Shown here: positions 24,901 through 39,900 of the stretch, piece after piece | How positions within the stretch are numbered: position 1 is the stretch's first letter | Layout of the letters: each line of letters starts with the position of its first letter | From: Ashinkailepas kermadecensis | Lineage: Eukaryota > Arthropoda > Thecostraca > Neolepadidae | Direction of reading: 5' to 3' | Assembly: GCA_034440615.1 (NCBI GenBank) | Contig: JAOTOM010003137.1 | Span: forward strand, 1 to 64,000 | DNA length: 64,000 nt | Program-made: the position numbers and the translations under genes | Notes under the pieces: model-generated | Seen by the model: only the letters and a program-made list of their open reading frames with translations | What the model was told of the DNA's origin: nothing | Database searches by the model: none

Positions 24901-27900
24901 GACAGTGACGGGAATGGCCGAACATGTGTTGCCTGATCTCCGTGACAGTAACGGCCGGTGATGTGCTGTATGTGACCTGTGATTTGATAGGAGTCATCTC
25001 GGATTACACAGATATGCAAAATTTCGTAGCTGACGAGAAAATCCGTTATATTTATCCGGATCCCTGCGAAGATGGAACATAGACGGTGCATTGCATTGTA
25101 TGCTGATCAAAACATCAATCTGACCACTTTCCCCCCAGGTGACCTTGTGTGACACGAAGCCAGAAAGGTTTGGCATGCGCAATGGTAGATAAGCACGGCA
25201 TTACGTCAACTACAGCAGAGATATCATATCGCTTATTCCTTTTATTTGCGTTGAAATACTAGCTCTAAAATACAGTGAATTCGTGTTACTTGATGTTGCA
25301 TCACCATTGACTTCCCGCTAAACATCTTGTTTTCTCTCGATTAAAGCTATTATGGTACCGAATAACGTTTGAATCGGAGTTACCTGCTCGCAAAGATGCA
25401 AGGGGGCAAGATGCCTGCCCCGCACTGGGCTCTGTGTGTTCTGTGTGCTCTGTGTGCTAATAATCCTGTGACTACCGGGCTAAATAAACTGCTTTCAAAG
25501 TGAACATAGTACGGCTTCAAAGGTTGCAACAGGAAGCCTATGAATATTTCAACATCGCGAGGATCGGCTCAATACTAATTAACTCGCTGGAATTAGGTTT
25601 TCGTATCTCTCAGACGACAAAATACGTCTCGACCTGTGTCAACACTCGAAACAGGACTATTCATACAATGGCCTACTAAAGTTTGTTTGTCATCCAGGTG
25701 TAATTTCCTCTTATCATATACGCATTCAACAAAAAATAACTTTCCTTAACTGAGCTAATTTTAAACTTAAATTTACCTTTTAAACATTGGATTATACATG
25801 CGACGTGGTCCCATGTGTCCACATAATCCCGTTTATTGAGCGCATTTCGCAAATATTCAAACGTCTATGTGTTTATTGGAGCACGTCCATGAACGGTCGC
25901 TTCAGCTTTTCCACATCTGATAGCCACGTCCTACATTGGCAGGTGTATTAACAACCTTGACACTGTCATATGGTGCAGTGCCGCGATGTCAGTACGGCCC
26001 GTCCTACAAAGACGAGTGTGGCAACACGTGCACGTGTAGTGGCAGTACATACAGCTGCACCCGCAAGTCGTGCCAGCCCGGACAAACAGCACAGAAGCCC
26101 GTCTTCTGCTCCAACCCCTCTGACCTGCCACGCGTGTTAAATACACGCGTCATCTGCCACCAGGGCATCGTCAAGTTCCAAGCTCTAGGTGAGCCATCAG
26201 TGATGCTTCCTGACGTGATGAGGAATTTTCGGACGTCTAGAAGTCTTTGAAATGTTACCTGGGGTTGTCCAATACCAGATAACTTCAAAATAACGCCCGC
26301 AACGTCACCAGTTTATAGCAGTTCGATGTTCAACTGATTGTGATTGTTTACCCTTCAAGTTCGCCTAGCCATACTTGTGAAGTTCATTCCACATTAACAG
26401 CGTTTATGACGTCCTGATGGAGACAATACCTGTCGGTTTCTGAGTTGTGATCAGCATCCACAACTTCCGACAGATGCGGACTGCCTGCCTGGTTCTGTGT
26501 TCCTGGATAGCGACTACTGCAACTCCTGCTCTTGTCCTGCCGTTGGGGTAGCTAGCTGCAGCAAAAAAGCATGCATTCAAGGTAATGTGATGTAAATGCG
26601 CCATTTCAGTTTCAATTTCCATGGGTGGGTGAATCGCTCCGAATCAGCGAATGTCCGCGTCGGTCGGTTTGGCGGCTTCACCATTTCCCAACTGGAGACA
26701 TATCACTATGGGTGCAAACGTGCAGCCGGGGGTTGGACCTAGTGCCAGAGTAATGCACCATGAAGGGCACTGGTCTGGCGAAGGCCAGATGAGTGCTGTA
26801 TCCCCCCATGATGTCGGCAGTGTCAGACACAATGACGTTCTCTGTAGAAAGCGATGTGGTGTTGTCGTGCACTCTGGAAGTGACAAATGTAAAACGGAAC
26901 GCCCCTTCACGACATGCCCGGCTTTTTGGCTGGTCCGATGGCCATATCTGTGGTTCCAATCGAAGTTATGTAACCTCATTACCCGGCTTGCATGCAATGT
27001 CGGTATTTTCCAGGCTTCACAGCATCTTGGCGGTGCTCCACTCGGACTCAGTGAAAAGACATTTGCCAAAGCACCGCCTTCGGTCACAAAATGATTTGTA
27101 TCTCCCACCTCTACCGGATCATACACTTTATTGACACTTCACATACCGTCCCTATAGCGGCAACGGAACCGGGATTGTCAACACAAAATTTCGTCGTTGA
27201 ACAAAATATGCCTCTACTCGGCAGAACATTTTGGTGAATGCAGATAATAATCCATGTTTAACCCAGGAGTCACTGAAGGAGTCATTTTCGACTACTCCCC
27301 ATTTAATGTCTGTGTGATAGCAGCCAATTCAAGATAGAGAGCAGCTTGATATTTTCTGTACTTTCAAAGGAAAATCTAGGATATCTTTTGTAACAATTGA
27401 CCTCCCAAGACATCTCAGGTTATGTCCTTATGATGTCATATACCTTTCCCAAGGTGCTGGTTCAAGGCTTCAAACGGTTGCCTGTTATGAGATGCAATTG
27501 GACCAATGCATACCGACAGACCAATACAAGGGCATTTGTGTACCAGAGGCCTTTTCATTATTTTAACCTCGAGTGGATCATACCAGGTCAAATGGATATC
27601 CTTTATTGTATTGAAAGACTTAAACATAATGACGGCTTTGAAATTGAAACGATAATGAAGATATTTTAAACTCGATATATCGATTACAAATATATCCTGA
27701 CATGTGAGGTCATCATAGGTTAAGGATGCGAATGTCTGGTTCAGGTACGGTTAAGTATACAGTTGTCTGGTTAGAGATATGCCAGATCGTATTATAATGA
27801 CATCACAGTCTACATCTGAAATGCTGCTTTTACAGGGGGACACGGTTGCTTCTCATTAAATACAAACTAACCAACCAATACTAGCATGTCAATCCAGCTG

Positions 27901-30900
27901 TAATTATTTCAGAGTGATCAATGTCTACCGCGTGATGTGATGTAGGCCATGCTTGGTCATATTGATAGGATGTAATTTATGGAAATATGATGATCGCTAA
28001 CGACCGAAGATACGCACAAGAGTAAGTAGAGCATGCACATAATATATTACAAATGACATCCTTGCATGCCACGTTATCATAAGTTCACTATTCATGAGCT
28101 TGTGCTCAGATGCAGGGTGTAATGATTGCTCATGGCATGCCATCTCATGTCTGAAATCAACGGCAATGGTCACTTCCGGGTGCTCAAAGCAAAATGCCGA
28201 AGCATCCACCCTGTGAGATCTACGATAACTAGGTGTGCAACAAATACAGCAAGAAGATCGGGCCATGAGATCCCGAGTGTTCGGAGCATGAATAGGTACA
28301 CACTGATGTGATGGTGACGGTCCCGATAGGGTGTTTTATAGAGAGTGACGGGAATGGCCGAACATGTGTTGCCTGATCCCCGTGACAGTAACGGCCGGTG
28401 ATGTGCTGTAGGTGACCTGTGATTTGATAGGTGTCATCACGGATTATACAGATATGCAAAATGGCGTGGCTGATGCGAAAATCCGTTATATTTATCCAGA
28501 TCTCTGTCAAGATGTGACATAGACGGTGCATTGCATTGTGTGCTGATCAAAAACAGCAATCTGACCACTTCTCCTCAGGTGACCTTGTTTGACACGAAGC
28601 CAGAAAGGTTTGGCTTGCGCAATGGTAGATAAGCACGGCATTAAGCCAACGGCAGCAGAGATATCATTTCGCTTATTCCCTTTATTTGCGTTCAAATATT
28701 AGCTCTCAAATACGGTGAATTTGTGTTACTTCATGTTGCCTCCCGATTGACTTCCCGGTAAACATCTGATTTTCCCTCGATTAAAGCTATTGTGGTACCG
28801 AATACCGTTTGGATCGGCGTCACCTGCTCGCAAAGATGCAAGGGGGAAATAAGCCTCACCCGCCGTGTCCCGTGTGTGTAAACATACCCCAGTGACTGAC
28901 GGGCCAAATAAACTACTTTCAAAGTGAAGATAGTACGACTTGAATGGTTGCCACAGGATGGCTATGAATATTTCAAAATCGCGAGGATCGACTCAATACT
29001 AATTAACTCGCTGGAATTAGCTGTTCGTATCTCTCAGACGACAAAATACGTCTCGACCTGTGTCAACGCTCGCAACAGTACTATTCATACAATGGCCTAC
29101 TAAAGTTTGTTTGTCATCCAGATGTATTTTCCTCTTATCATATATACGTATTTAACAAATAACCTTCATTTATTAACTTTAAACTTAACTTTACTTTTTT
29201 AAACATTTGCTTATCCATGTGATGTAGTCCCATATGTGTACATAACCCTGTTTACTGAGCGCATTTCGCAAAGATTCGAACGTCTATGTGTTTATTGGAA
29301 CAGATCCTTGAACGGTCGCTTCAGCTTTCCCACATCTGATAGCCACGTCCTACATTGGCAGGTGTATTAACAACCTTGACACTGTCATATGTTGCAGTGC
29401 CGCGATGTCAGTACGGCCCGTCCTACATAGATGAGTGTGGGAACACGTGCAATTGTTTGGGCGGTACAAATGGCTGCACCCGCAAGCGGTGCCTGCCTGG
29501 ACAAACATCCGAGAAGCCCGCCCCCTGCTCCGACCCCTCTGACCTGCCACGCTTGTCGAATAAACGAGTCTTCTGCCACGACGGCATCGTCAAGTTCCAA
29601 GCTCTAGGTGAGCCATCGGGGATGCCTTCTGATGTGATAAGGAAACTTCGCACGTCTAGAATTCTTTGAAACGTTACCTGGGGTTGTCCAATACCAGATA
29701 ACTTCAAAATAACGTCCGCGATGTCACCAGGGTATAGTGGCTCGATGTTCAACTGATTGTGATTCTTGACCCTTCAAGTTCGCCTAGCGATACTTGTGAA
29801 GTACATTCCACATTAACAGCGTTTATGGCGTCCTGATCGAGACAATACCTGTTGGTTTCTGAGTTCTGATCAGCATCAACAACTTCCGTCAGATGCGGAC
29901 TGCCTGCCTGGTTCTGTGTTCCTGGATAGCGACTACTGCAACTCCTGCTCTTGTCCTGAGGCCGGGGAAGCTATCTGCAATAAAAAAGCATGCATTCAAG
30001 GTAATGTGATGTAAATGCGCCATTTCAGTTTCAATTTCCATGGGTGGGTGAATCGCTCCGAATCAGCGAATGTCCGCGTCGGTCGGTTTGGCGGCTTCAC
30101 CATTTCCCAACTGGAGACATATCACTATGGGTGCAAACGTGCAGCCGGGGGTTGGACCTAGTGCCAGAGTAATGCACCATGAAGGGCACTGGTCTGGCGA
30201 AGGCCAGATGAGTGCTGTATCCCCCCATGATGTCGGCAGTGTCAGACACAATGACGTTCTCTGTAGAAAGCGATGTGGTGTTGTCGTGCACTCTGGAAGT
30301 GACAAATGTAAAACGGAACGCCCCTTCACGACATGCCCGGCTTTTTGGCTGGTCCGATGGCCATATTTGTGGTTCCAATTGATGTTATGTAACCTCATTA
30401 TCCGGCTTGCATGCAATGTCGGTATTTTCCAGGCTTCACAGCATCTTGGCGGTGCTCCACTCGGACTCAGTGAAAAGACATTTGCCAAAGCACCGCCTTC
30501 GGTCACAAAATGATTTGTATCTCCCACCTCTACCGGATCATACACTTTATTGACACTTCACATACCGTCCCTATAGCGGCAACGGAACCGGGATTGTCAA
30601 CACAAAATTTCGTCGTTGAACAAAATATGCCTCTACTCGGCAGAACATTTTGGTGAATGCAGATAATAATCCATGTTTAACCCAGGAGTCACTGCAGGAG
30701 TCATTTTCGACTACTCCCCATTTAATGTCTATGTGATAGCAGCCAATTGAAGATAGAGAGCAGCTTGATATTTTCTGTACTTTCAAAGGAAAATCTAGGA
30801 TATCTTTTGTAACAATTGACCTCCCAAGACATCTCAGGTTTTGTCCTTATGATGTCATATACCTTTCCCAAGGTGCTGGTTCATGGCTTCAAACGGTTGC

Positions 30901-33900
30901 CTGTTATGAGATGCAATTGGACCAATACATACCGACAGACCAATACAAGGGCATTTGTGTACCAGAGGCCTTTTCATTATTTTAACCTCGAGTGGATCAT
31001 ACCAGGTCAAATGGATATCCTTTATTGTATTGAAAGACTTAAACATAATGAGGGCTTTGAAATTGAAACGATAATGAAGATATTTTAAACTCGATATATC
31101 GATTCCAAATATATCCTGACATGTGAGGTCATCATAGGTTAAGTATGCATATGTCTGGTTCATATACGGTTGAGTATACAGTTGTCTGGTTAGAGTTATG
31201 CCAGATCATATTATAATGACATCACAGTCTACATCTGAAATGCTGCTTTTACAGTGGGACACGGTTGCTTCTCATTAAATACAAACTAACCAACCAATAC
31301 TAGCATGTCAATCCAGGTGTAATTATTTCAGAGTGATCAATGTCTACCGCGTGATGTGATGTAGGTCATGCTTGGTCATATTGATAGGATGTAATTTATG
31401 GAAATATGATGATCGCTAACGACCGAAGATACGCACAAGAGTAAGTAGAGCATGCACATAATATATTACAAATGACATCCTTGCATGCCACGTTATCATA
31501 GGTTCACTATTCATGAGCTTGTGCTCAGATGCAGGGTGTAATGATTGCTCATGGCATGCCATCTCATGTCTAAAATCAACGGCAATGGTCACTTCCGGGT
31601 GCTCAAAGCAAAATGCCGAAGCATCCACCCTGTGAGATCTACGATAACTAGGTGTGCAACAAATACAGCAAGAAGTTCGGGCCCTGAGATCCCGAGTGTT
31701 CGGAGCATGAATAGGTACACGCTGATGTGATGGTGACGGTCCCGATAGGGTGTTTTATAGACAGTGACGGGAATGGCCGAACATGTGTTGCCTGATCTCC
31801 GTGACAGTAACGGCCGGTGATGTGCTGTAGGTGACCTGTGATTTGATAGGTGTCATCACGGATTATACAGATATGCAAAATTGGCGTGGCTGATGCGAAA
31901 ATCCGTTATATTTATCCAGATCTCTGTGAAGATGTGACATAGACGGTGCATTGCATTGTATGCTGATCAAAAACAGCAATCTGACCACTTCTCCTCAGGT
32001 GACCTTGTTTGACACGAAGCCAGAAAGGTTTGGCTTGCGCAATGGTAGATAAGCACGGCATTAAGCCAACGGCAGCAGAGATATCATTTCGCTTATTCCT
32101 TTTATTTGCGTTCAAATATTAGCTCTCAAATACGGTGAATTTGTGTTACTTCATGTTGCCTCCCCATTGACTTCCCGGTAAACATCTGATTTTCCCTCGA
32201 TTAAAGCTATTGTGGTACCGAATACCGTTTGGATCGGCGTCACCTGCTCGCAAAGATGCAAGGGGGAAATAAGCCTCACCCGCCGTGTCCCCTGTGTGTA
32301 AACATACCCCAGTGACTGACGGGCTAAATAAACTGCTTTCAAAGTGAACATAGTACGGCTTCAAAGGTTGCAACAGGAAGCCTATGAATATTTCAACATC
32401 GCGAGGATCGGCTCAATACTAATTAACTCGCTGGAATTAGGTTTTCGTATCTCTCAGACGACAAAATACGTCTCGACCTGTGTCAACACTCGCAACAGTA
32501 CTATTCATACAATGGCCTACTAAAGTTTGTTTGTCATCCAGGTGAAATTTCCTCTTATCATATACGCATTCAACAAAAAATAACTTTCCTTAACTGAGCT
32601 AATTTTAAACTTAAATTTACCTTTTAAACATTTGATTATACATGTGATGTAGTCCCATATGTGTACATAACCCTGTTTACTGAGCGCATTTCGCAAAGAT
32701 TCGAACGTCTATGTGTTTATTGGAACAGATCCTTGAACGGTCGCTTCAGCTTTCCCACATCTGATAGCCACGTCCTACATTGGCAGGTGTATTAACAACC
32801 TTGACACTGTCATATGTTGCAGTGCCGCGATGTCAGTACGGCCCGTCCTACATAGATGAGTGTGGGAACACGTGCAATTGTTTGGGCGGTACAAATGGCT
32901 GCACCCGCAAGCGGTGCCTGCCTGGACAAACATCCGAGAAGCCCGCCCCCTGCTCCGACCCCTCTGACCTGCCACGCTTGTCGAATAAACGAGTCTTCTG
33001 CCACGACGGCATCGTCAAGTTCCAAGCTCTAGGTGAGCCATCGGGGATGCCTTCTGATGTGATAAGGAAACTTCGCACGTCTAGAATTCTTTGAAACGTT
33101 ACCTGGGGTTGTCCAATACCAGATAACTTCAAAATAACGTCCGCGATGTCACCAGGGTATAGTGGCTCGATGTTCAACTGATTGTGATTCTTGACCCTTC
33201 AAGTTCGCCTAGCGATACTTGTGAAGTACATTCCACATTAACAGCGTTTATGGCGTCCTGATCGAGACAATACCTGTTGGTTTCTGAGTTCTGATCAGCA
33301 TCAACAACTTCCGGCAGATGCGGACTGCCTGCCTGGTTCTGTGTTCCTGGATAGCGACTACTGCAACTCCTGCTCTTGTCCTGAGGCCGGGGAAGCTATC
33401 TGCAATAAAAAAGCATGCATTCAAGGTAATGTGATGTAAATGCGCCATTTCAGTTTCAATTTCCATGGGTGGGTGAATCGCTCCGAATCAGCGAATGTCC
33501 GCGTCGGTCGGTTTGGCGGCTTCACCATTTCCCAACTGGAGACATATCACTATGGGTGCAAACGTGCAGCCGGGGGTTGGACCTAGTGCCAGAGTAATGC
33601 ACCATGAAGGGCACTGGTCTGGCGAAGGCCAGATGAGTGCTGTATCCCCCCATGATGTCGGCAGTGTCAGACACAATGACGTTCTCTGTAGAAAGCGATG
33701 TGGTGTTGTCGTGCACTCTGGAAGTGACAAATGTAAAACGGAACGCCCCTTCACGACATGCCCGGCTTTTTGGCTGGTCCGATGGCCATATTTGTGGTTC
33801 CAATTGACGTTATGTAACCTCATTATCCGGCTTGCATGCAATGTCGGTATTTTCCAGGCTTCACTGCATCTTGGCGGTGCTCCACTCGGACTCAGTGAAA

Positions 33901-36900
33901 AGACATTTGCCAAAGCACCGCCTTCGGTCACAAAATGATTTGTATCTCCCACCTCTACCGGATCATACACTTTATTGACACTTCACATACCGTCCCTATA
34001 GCGGCAACGGAACCGGGATTGTCAACACAAAATTTCGTCGTTGAACAAAATATGCCTCTACTCGGCAGAACATTTTGGTGAATGCAGATAATAATCCATG
34101 TTTAACCCAGGAGTCACTGCAGGAGGTATTTTCGACTACTCCCCATTTAATGTCTATGTGATAGCAGCCAATTCAATATAGAGAGCAGCTTGATATTTTC
34201 TGTACTTTCAAAGGAAAATCTAGGATATCTTTTGTAACAATTGACCTCCCAAGACATCTCAGGTTATGTCCTTATGATGTCATATACCTTTCCCAAGGTG
34301 CTGGTTCAAGGCTTCAAACGGTTGCCTGTTATGAGATGCAATTGGACCAATGCATACCGACAGACCAATACAAGGGCATTTGTGTACCAGAGGCCTTTTC
34401 ATTATTTTAACCTCGAGTGGATCATACTAGGTCAAATGGATATTCTTTATTGTATTGAAAGACTTAAGCATAATGACGGCTTTGAAATTGAAACGATAAT
34501 GAAGATATTTTAAACTCGATATATCGATTCCAAGGATATCCTGACATGTGAGGTCATCATAGGTTAAGGATGCAAAGGTCTGGCTCAGGTACGGTTAAGT
34601 ATACAGTTGTCTGGTTAGAGATATGCCAGATCATATTATAATGACATCACAGTCTACATCTGAAATACTGCTTTTACAGGGGGACACGGTTGCTTCTCAT
34701 TAAATACAAACTAACCAACCAATACTAGCATGTCAATCCAGCTGTAATTATTTCAGAGTGATCAATGTCTACCGCGTGATGTGATGTAGGCCATGCTTGG
34801 TCATATTGATAGGATGTAATTTATGGAAATATGATGATTGCTAACGACCGAAGATACGCACAAGAGTAAGTAGAGCAGCACATAATATATTACAAATGAC
34901 ATCCTTGCATGCCACGTTATCATAAGTTCACTATTCATGAGCTTGTGCTCAGATGCAGGGTGTAATGATTGCTCATGGCATGCCATCTCATGTCTGAAAT
35001 CAACGGCAATGGTCACTTCCGGGTGCTCAAAGCAAAATGCCGAAGCATCCACCCTGTGAGATCTACGATAACTAGGTGTGCAGCAAATACAGCAAGAAGA
35101 TCGGGCCATGAGATCCCGAGTGTTCGGAGCATGAATAGGTACACACTGATGTGATGGTGACGGTCCCGATAGGGTGTTTTATAGAGAGTGACGGGAATGG
35201 CCGAACATGTGTTGCCTGATCCCCGTGACAGTAACGGCCCGTGATGTGCTGTAGGTGACCTGTGATTTGATTGGTGTCATCACGGATTATACAGATATGC
35301 AAAATGGCGTGGCTGATGCGAAAATCCGTTATATTTATCCAGATCTCTGTGAAGATGTGACATAGACGGTGCATTGCATTGTATGCTGATCAAAAACAGC
35401 AATCTGACCACTTCTCCTCAGGTGACCTTGTTTGACACCAAGCCAGAAAGGTTTGGCTTGCGCAATAGTAGATAAGCACGGCATTAAGCCAACGGCAGCA
35501 GAGATATCATTTCGCTTATTCCCTTTATTTGCGTTCAAATATTAGCTCTCAAATACGGTGAATTTGTGTTACTTCATGTTGCCTCCCGATTGACTTCCCG
35601 GTAAACATCTGATTTTCCCTCGATTAAAGCTATTGTGATACCGAATACCGTTTGGATCGGCGTCACCTGCTCGCAAAGATGCAAGGGGGAAATAAGCCTC
35701 ACCCGCCGTGTCCCGTGTGTGTAAACATACCCCAGTGACTGACGGGCCAAATAAACTACTTTCAAAGTGAAGATAGTACGACTTGAATGGTTGCCACAGG
35801 ATGGCTATGAATATTTCAAAATCGCGAGGATCGACTCAATACTAATTAACTCGCTGGAATTAGCTGTTCGTATCTCAGACGACAAAATACGTCTCGACCT
35901 GTGTCAACGCTCGCAACAGTACTATTCATACAATGGCCTACTAAAGTTTGTTTGTCATCCAGATGTATTTTCCTCTTATCATATATACGTATTTAACAAA
36001 TAACCTTCATTTATTAACTTTAAACTTAACTTTACTTTTTTAAACATTTGCTTATCCATGTGATGTAGTCCCATATGTGTACATAACCCTGTTTACTGAG
36101 CGCATTTCGCAAAGATTCGAACGTCTATGTGTTTATTGGAACAGATCCTTGAACGGTCGCTTCAGCTTTCCCACATCTGATAGCCACGTCCTACATTGGC
36201 AGGTGTATTAACAACCTTGACACTGTCATATGTTGCAGTGCCGCGATGTCAGTACGGCCCGTCCTACATAGATGAGTGTGGGAACACGTGCAATTGTTTG
36301 GGCGGTACAAATGGCTGCACCCGCAAGCGGTGCCTGCCTGGACAAACATCCGAGAAGCCCGCCCCCTGCTCCGACCCCTCTGACCTGCCACGCTTGTCGA
36401 ATAAACGAGTCTTCTGCCACGACGGCATCGTCAAGTTCCAAGCTCTAGGTGAGCCATCGGGGATGCCTTCTGATGTGATAAGGAAACTTCGCACGTCTAG
36501 AATTCTTTGAAACGTTACCTGGGGTTGTCCAATACCAGATAACTTCAAAATAACGTCCGCGATGTCACCAGGGTATAGTGGCTCGATGTTCAACTGATTG
36601 TGATTCTTGACCCTTCAAGTTCGCCTAGCGATACTTGTGAAGTACATTCCACATTAACAGCGTTTATGGCGTCCTGATCGAGACAATACCTGTTGGTTTC
36701 TGAGTTCTGATCAGCATCAACAACTTCCGTCAGATGCGGACTGCCTGCCTGGTTCTGTGTTCCTGGATAGCGACTACTGCAACTCCTGCTCTTGTCCTGA
36801 GGCCGGGGAAGCTATCTGCAATAAAAAAGCATGCATTCAAGGTAATGTGATGTAAATGCGCCATTTCAGTTTCAATTTCCATGGGTGGGTGAATCGCTCC

Positions 36901-39900
36901 GAATCAGCGAATGTCCGCGTCGGTCGGTTTGGCGGCTTCACCATTTCCCAACTGGAGACATATCACTATGGGTGCAAACGTGCAGCCGGGGGTTGGACCT
37001 AGTGCCAGAGTAATGCACCATGAAGGGCACTGGTCTGGCGAAGGCCAGATGAGTGCTGTATCCCCCCATGATGTCGGCAGTGTCAGACACAATGACGTTC
37101 TCTGTAGAAAGCGATGTGGTGTTGTCGTGCACTCTGGAAGTGACAAATGTAAAACGGAACGCCCCTTCACGACATGCCCGGCTTTTTGGCTGGTCCGATG
37201 GCCATATTTGTGGTTCCAATTGATGTTATGTAACCTCATTATCCGGCTTGCATGCAATGTCGGTATTTTCCAGGCTTCACTGCATCTTGGCGGTGCTCCA
37301 CTCGGACTCAGTGAAAAGACATTTGCCAAAGCACCGCCTTCGGTCACAAAATGATTTGTATCTCCCACCTCTACCGGATCATACACTTTATTGACACTTC
37401 ACATACCGTCCCTATAGTGGCAACGGAACCGGGATTGTCAACACAAAATTTCGTCGTTGAACAAAATATGCCTCTACTCGGCAGAACATTTTGGTGAATG
37501 CAGATAATAATCCATGTTTAACCCAGGAGTCACTGAAGGAGTCATTTTCGACTACTCCCCATTTAATGTCTATGTGATAGCAGCCAATTCAAGATAGAGA
37601 GCAGCTTGATATTTTCTGTACTTTCAAAGGAAAATCTAGGATATCTTTTGTAACAATTGACCTCTCAAGACATCTCAGGTTTTGTCCTTATGATGTCATA
37701 TACCTTTCCCAAGGTGCTGGTTCAAGGCTTCAAACGGTTGCCTGTTATGAGATGCAATTGGACCAATGCATACCGACAGACCAATACAAGGGCATTTGTG
37801 TACCAGAGGCCTTTTCATTATTTTAACCTCGAGTGGATCATACCAGGTCAAATGGATATCCTTTATTGTATTGAAAGACTTAAACATAATGACGGCTTTG
37901 AAATTGAAACGATAATGAAGATATTTAAACTCGATATATCGATTACAAATATATCCTGACATGTGAGGTCATCATAGGTTAAGTATGCATATGTCTGGTT
38001 CATATACGGTTAAGTATACAGTTGTCTGGTTAGAGTTATGCCAGATCATATTATAATGACATCACAGTCTACATCTGAAATGCTGCTTTTACAGTGGGAC
38101 ACGGTTGCTTCTCATTCAATACAAACTAACCAACCAATACTAGCATGTCAACCCAGCTGTAATTATTTCAGAGTGATCAATGTCTACCGCGTGATGTGAA
38201 GTAGGCCATGCTTGGTCATATTGATAGGATGTCATTTATGGAAATATCATGATCGCTAACGACCGAAGATACGCACAAGAGTAAGTAGAGCATGCACATA
38301 ATATATTACAAATGACATCCTTGCATGCCAGGTTATCATAAGTTCACTATTCATGAGCTTGTGCTCAGATGCAGGGTGTAATGATTGCTCATGGCATGCC
38401 ATATCATGTCTAAAATAAACGGCAATGGTCACTTCCGGGTGCTCAAAGCAAAATGCCGAAGCATCCACCCTGTGAGATCTACGATAACTAGGTGTGCAAC
38501 AAATACAGCAAGAAGATCGGGCCATGAGATCCCGAGTGTCCGGAGCATGAATAGGTACACGCTGATGTGATGGTGACGGTCCCGATAGGGTGTTTTATAG
38601 ACAGTGACTGGAATGGCCGAACATGTGTTGCCTGATCCCCGTTACAGTAACGGCCGGTGATGTGCTGTATGTGACCTGTAATTTGATAGGTGTCATCTCG
38701 GATTATACAGATATGCAAAATTTCGTAGCTGACGAGAAAATCCGTTATATTTATCCGGATCCCTGCGAAGATGGAACATAGACGGTGCATTGCATTGTAT
38801 GCTGATCAAAACATCAATCTGACCACTTCCCCCCAGGTGACCTTGTGTGACACGAAGCCAGAAAGGTTTGGCATGCGCAATGGTAGATAAGCACGGCATT
38901 ACGTCAACTACAGCAGAGATATCATATCGCTTATTCCTTTTATTTGCGTTGAAATACTAGCTCTAAAATACAGTGAATTCGTGTTACTTGATGTTGCATC
39001 ACCATTGACTTCCCGCTAAACATCTTGTTTTCTCTCGATTAAAGCTATTATGGTACCGAATAACGTTTGAATCGGAGTTACCTGCTCGCAAAGATGCAAG
39101 GGGGCAAGATGCCTGCCCCGCACTGAGCTCTGTGTGCAAACATAATCCTGTGACTACCGGGCTAAATAAACTGCTTTCAAAGTGAACATAGTACGGCTTC
39201 AAAGGTTGCAACAGGAAGCCTATGAATATTTCAACATCGCGAGGATCGGCTCAATACTAATTAACTCGCTGGAATTAGGTTTTCGTATCTCTCGGACGAC
39301 AAAATACGTCTCGACCTGTGTCAACACTCGCAACAGTACTATTCATACAATGGCCTACTAAAGTTTGTTTGTCATCCAGGTGAAATTTCCTCTTATCATA
39401 TACGCATTCAACAAAAAATAACTTTCCTTAACTGAGCTAATTTTAAACTTAAATTTACCTTTTAAACATTTGATTATACATGCGATGTAGTCCCATATGT
39501 CCACATAATCCCGTTTACTGAGCGCATTTCGCAAATATTCAAACGTCTATGTGTTTATTGGAGCACGTCCATGAACGGTCGCTTCAGCTTTCCCACATCT
39601 GATAGCCACGTCCTACATTGGCAGGTGTATTAACAACCTTGACACTGTCATATGTTGCAGTGCCCCAATGTCAGTACGGCCCGTCCTACATAGATGAGTG
39701 TGGGAACACGTGCAATTGTTTGGGCGGTACAAATGGCTGCACCCGCAAGCGGTGCCTGCCTGGACAAACATCCGAGAAGCCCGCCCCCTGCTCCGACCCC
39801 TCTGACCTGCCACGCTTGTCGAATAAACGAGTCTTCTGCCACGACGGCATCGTCAAGTTCCAAGCTCTAGGTGAGCCATCGGGGATGCCTTCTGATGTGA

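Larger units (their letters stand above)
24444..27884 (+). repeat. Array unit 2 (3441 bp)
   Basis: Runs from CATGTCAATCCAGCTG to the same word at 27885. It lacks the edge-unit block and carries the P-type left half (ACATCAATCTGACC near 25110) and the FKLDIS-less 90-codon frame at 27397. It differs from the others by an extra repeat of CTGTGTGTTCTGTGTGCTCTG near 25430-25455. Confidence 0.95.
27885..31303 (+). repeat. Array unit 3 (3419 bp)
   Basis: It has a Q-type left half (AAACAGCAATCTGACC near 28549) and the right-half variant TTCATATACGGTTGAG near 31160, seen also in units 5 and 7. Confidence 0.95.
31304..34728 (+). repeat. Array unit 4 (3425 bp)
   Basis: The left half is Q type. The right half (TCAGGTACGG near 34587, CTAGGTCAAATGG near 34428) matches units 1 and 6. 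Confidence 0.95.
34729..38143 (+). repeat. Array unit 5 (3415 bp)
   Basis: Q-type left half. The right half has the one-base loss at ATATTTAAACTCG (near 37921) that extends a 90-codon frame to 100 codons, shared only with unit 7, 6846 bp further on. Confidence 0.95.

Noticed and set aside
29355..29397. Hydrophobic frame LAGVLTTLTLSYVAV directly upstream of exon A in most units, resembling a signal peptide
   Set aside because: It has no ATG start, lies between the branch region and the acceptor AG, and unit 9 has a one-base loss that breaks the frame while its exon stays open. It is read as intron.
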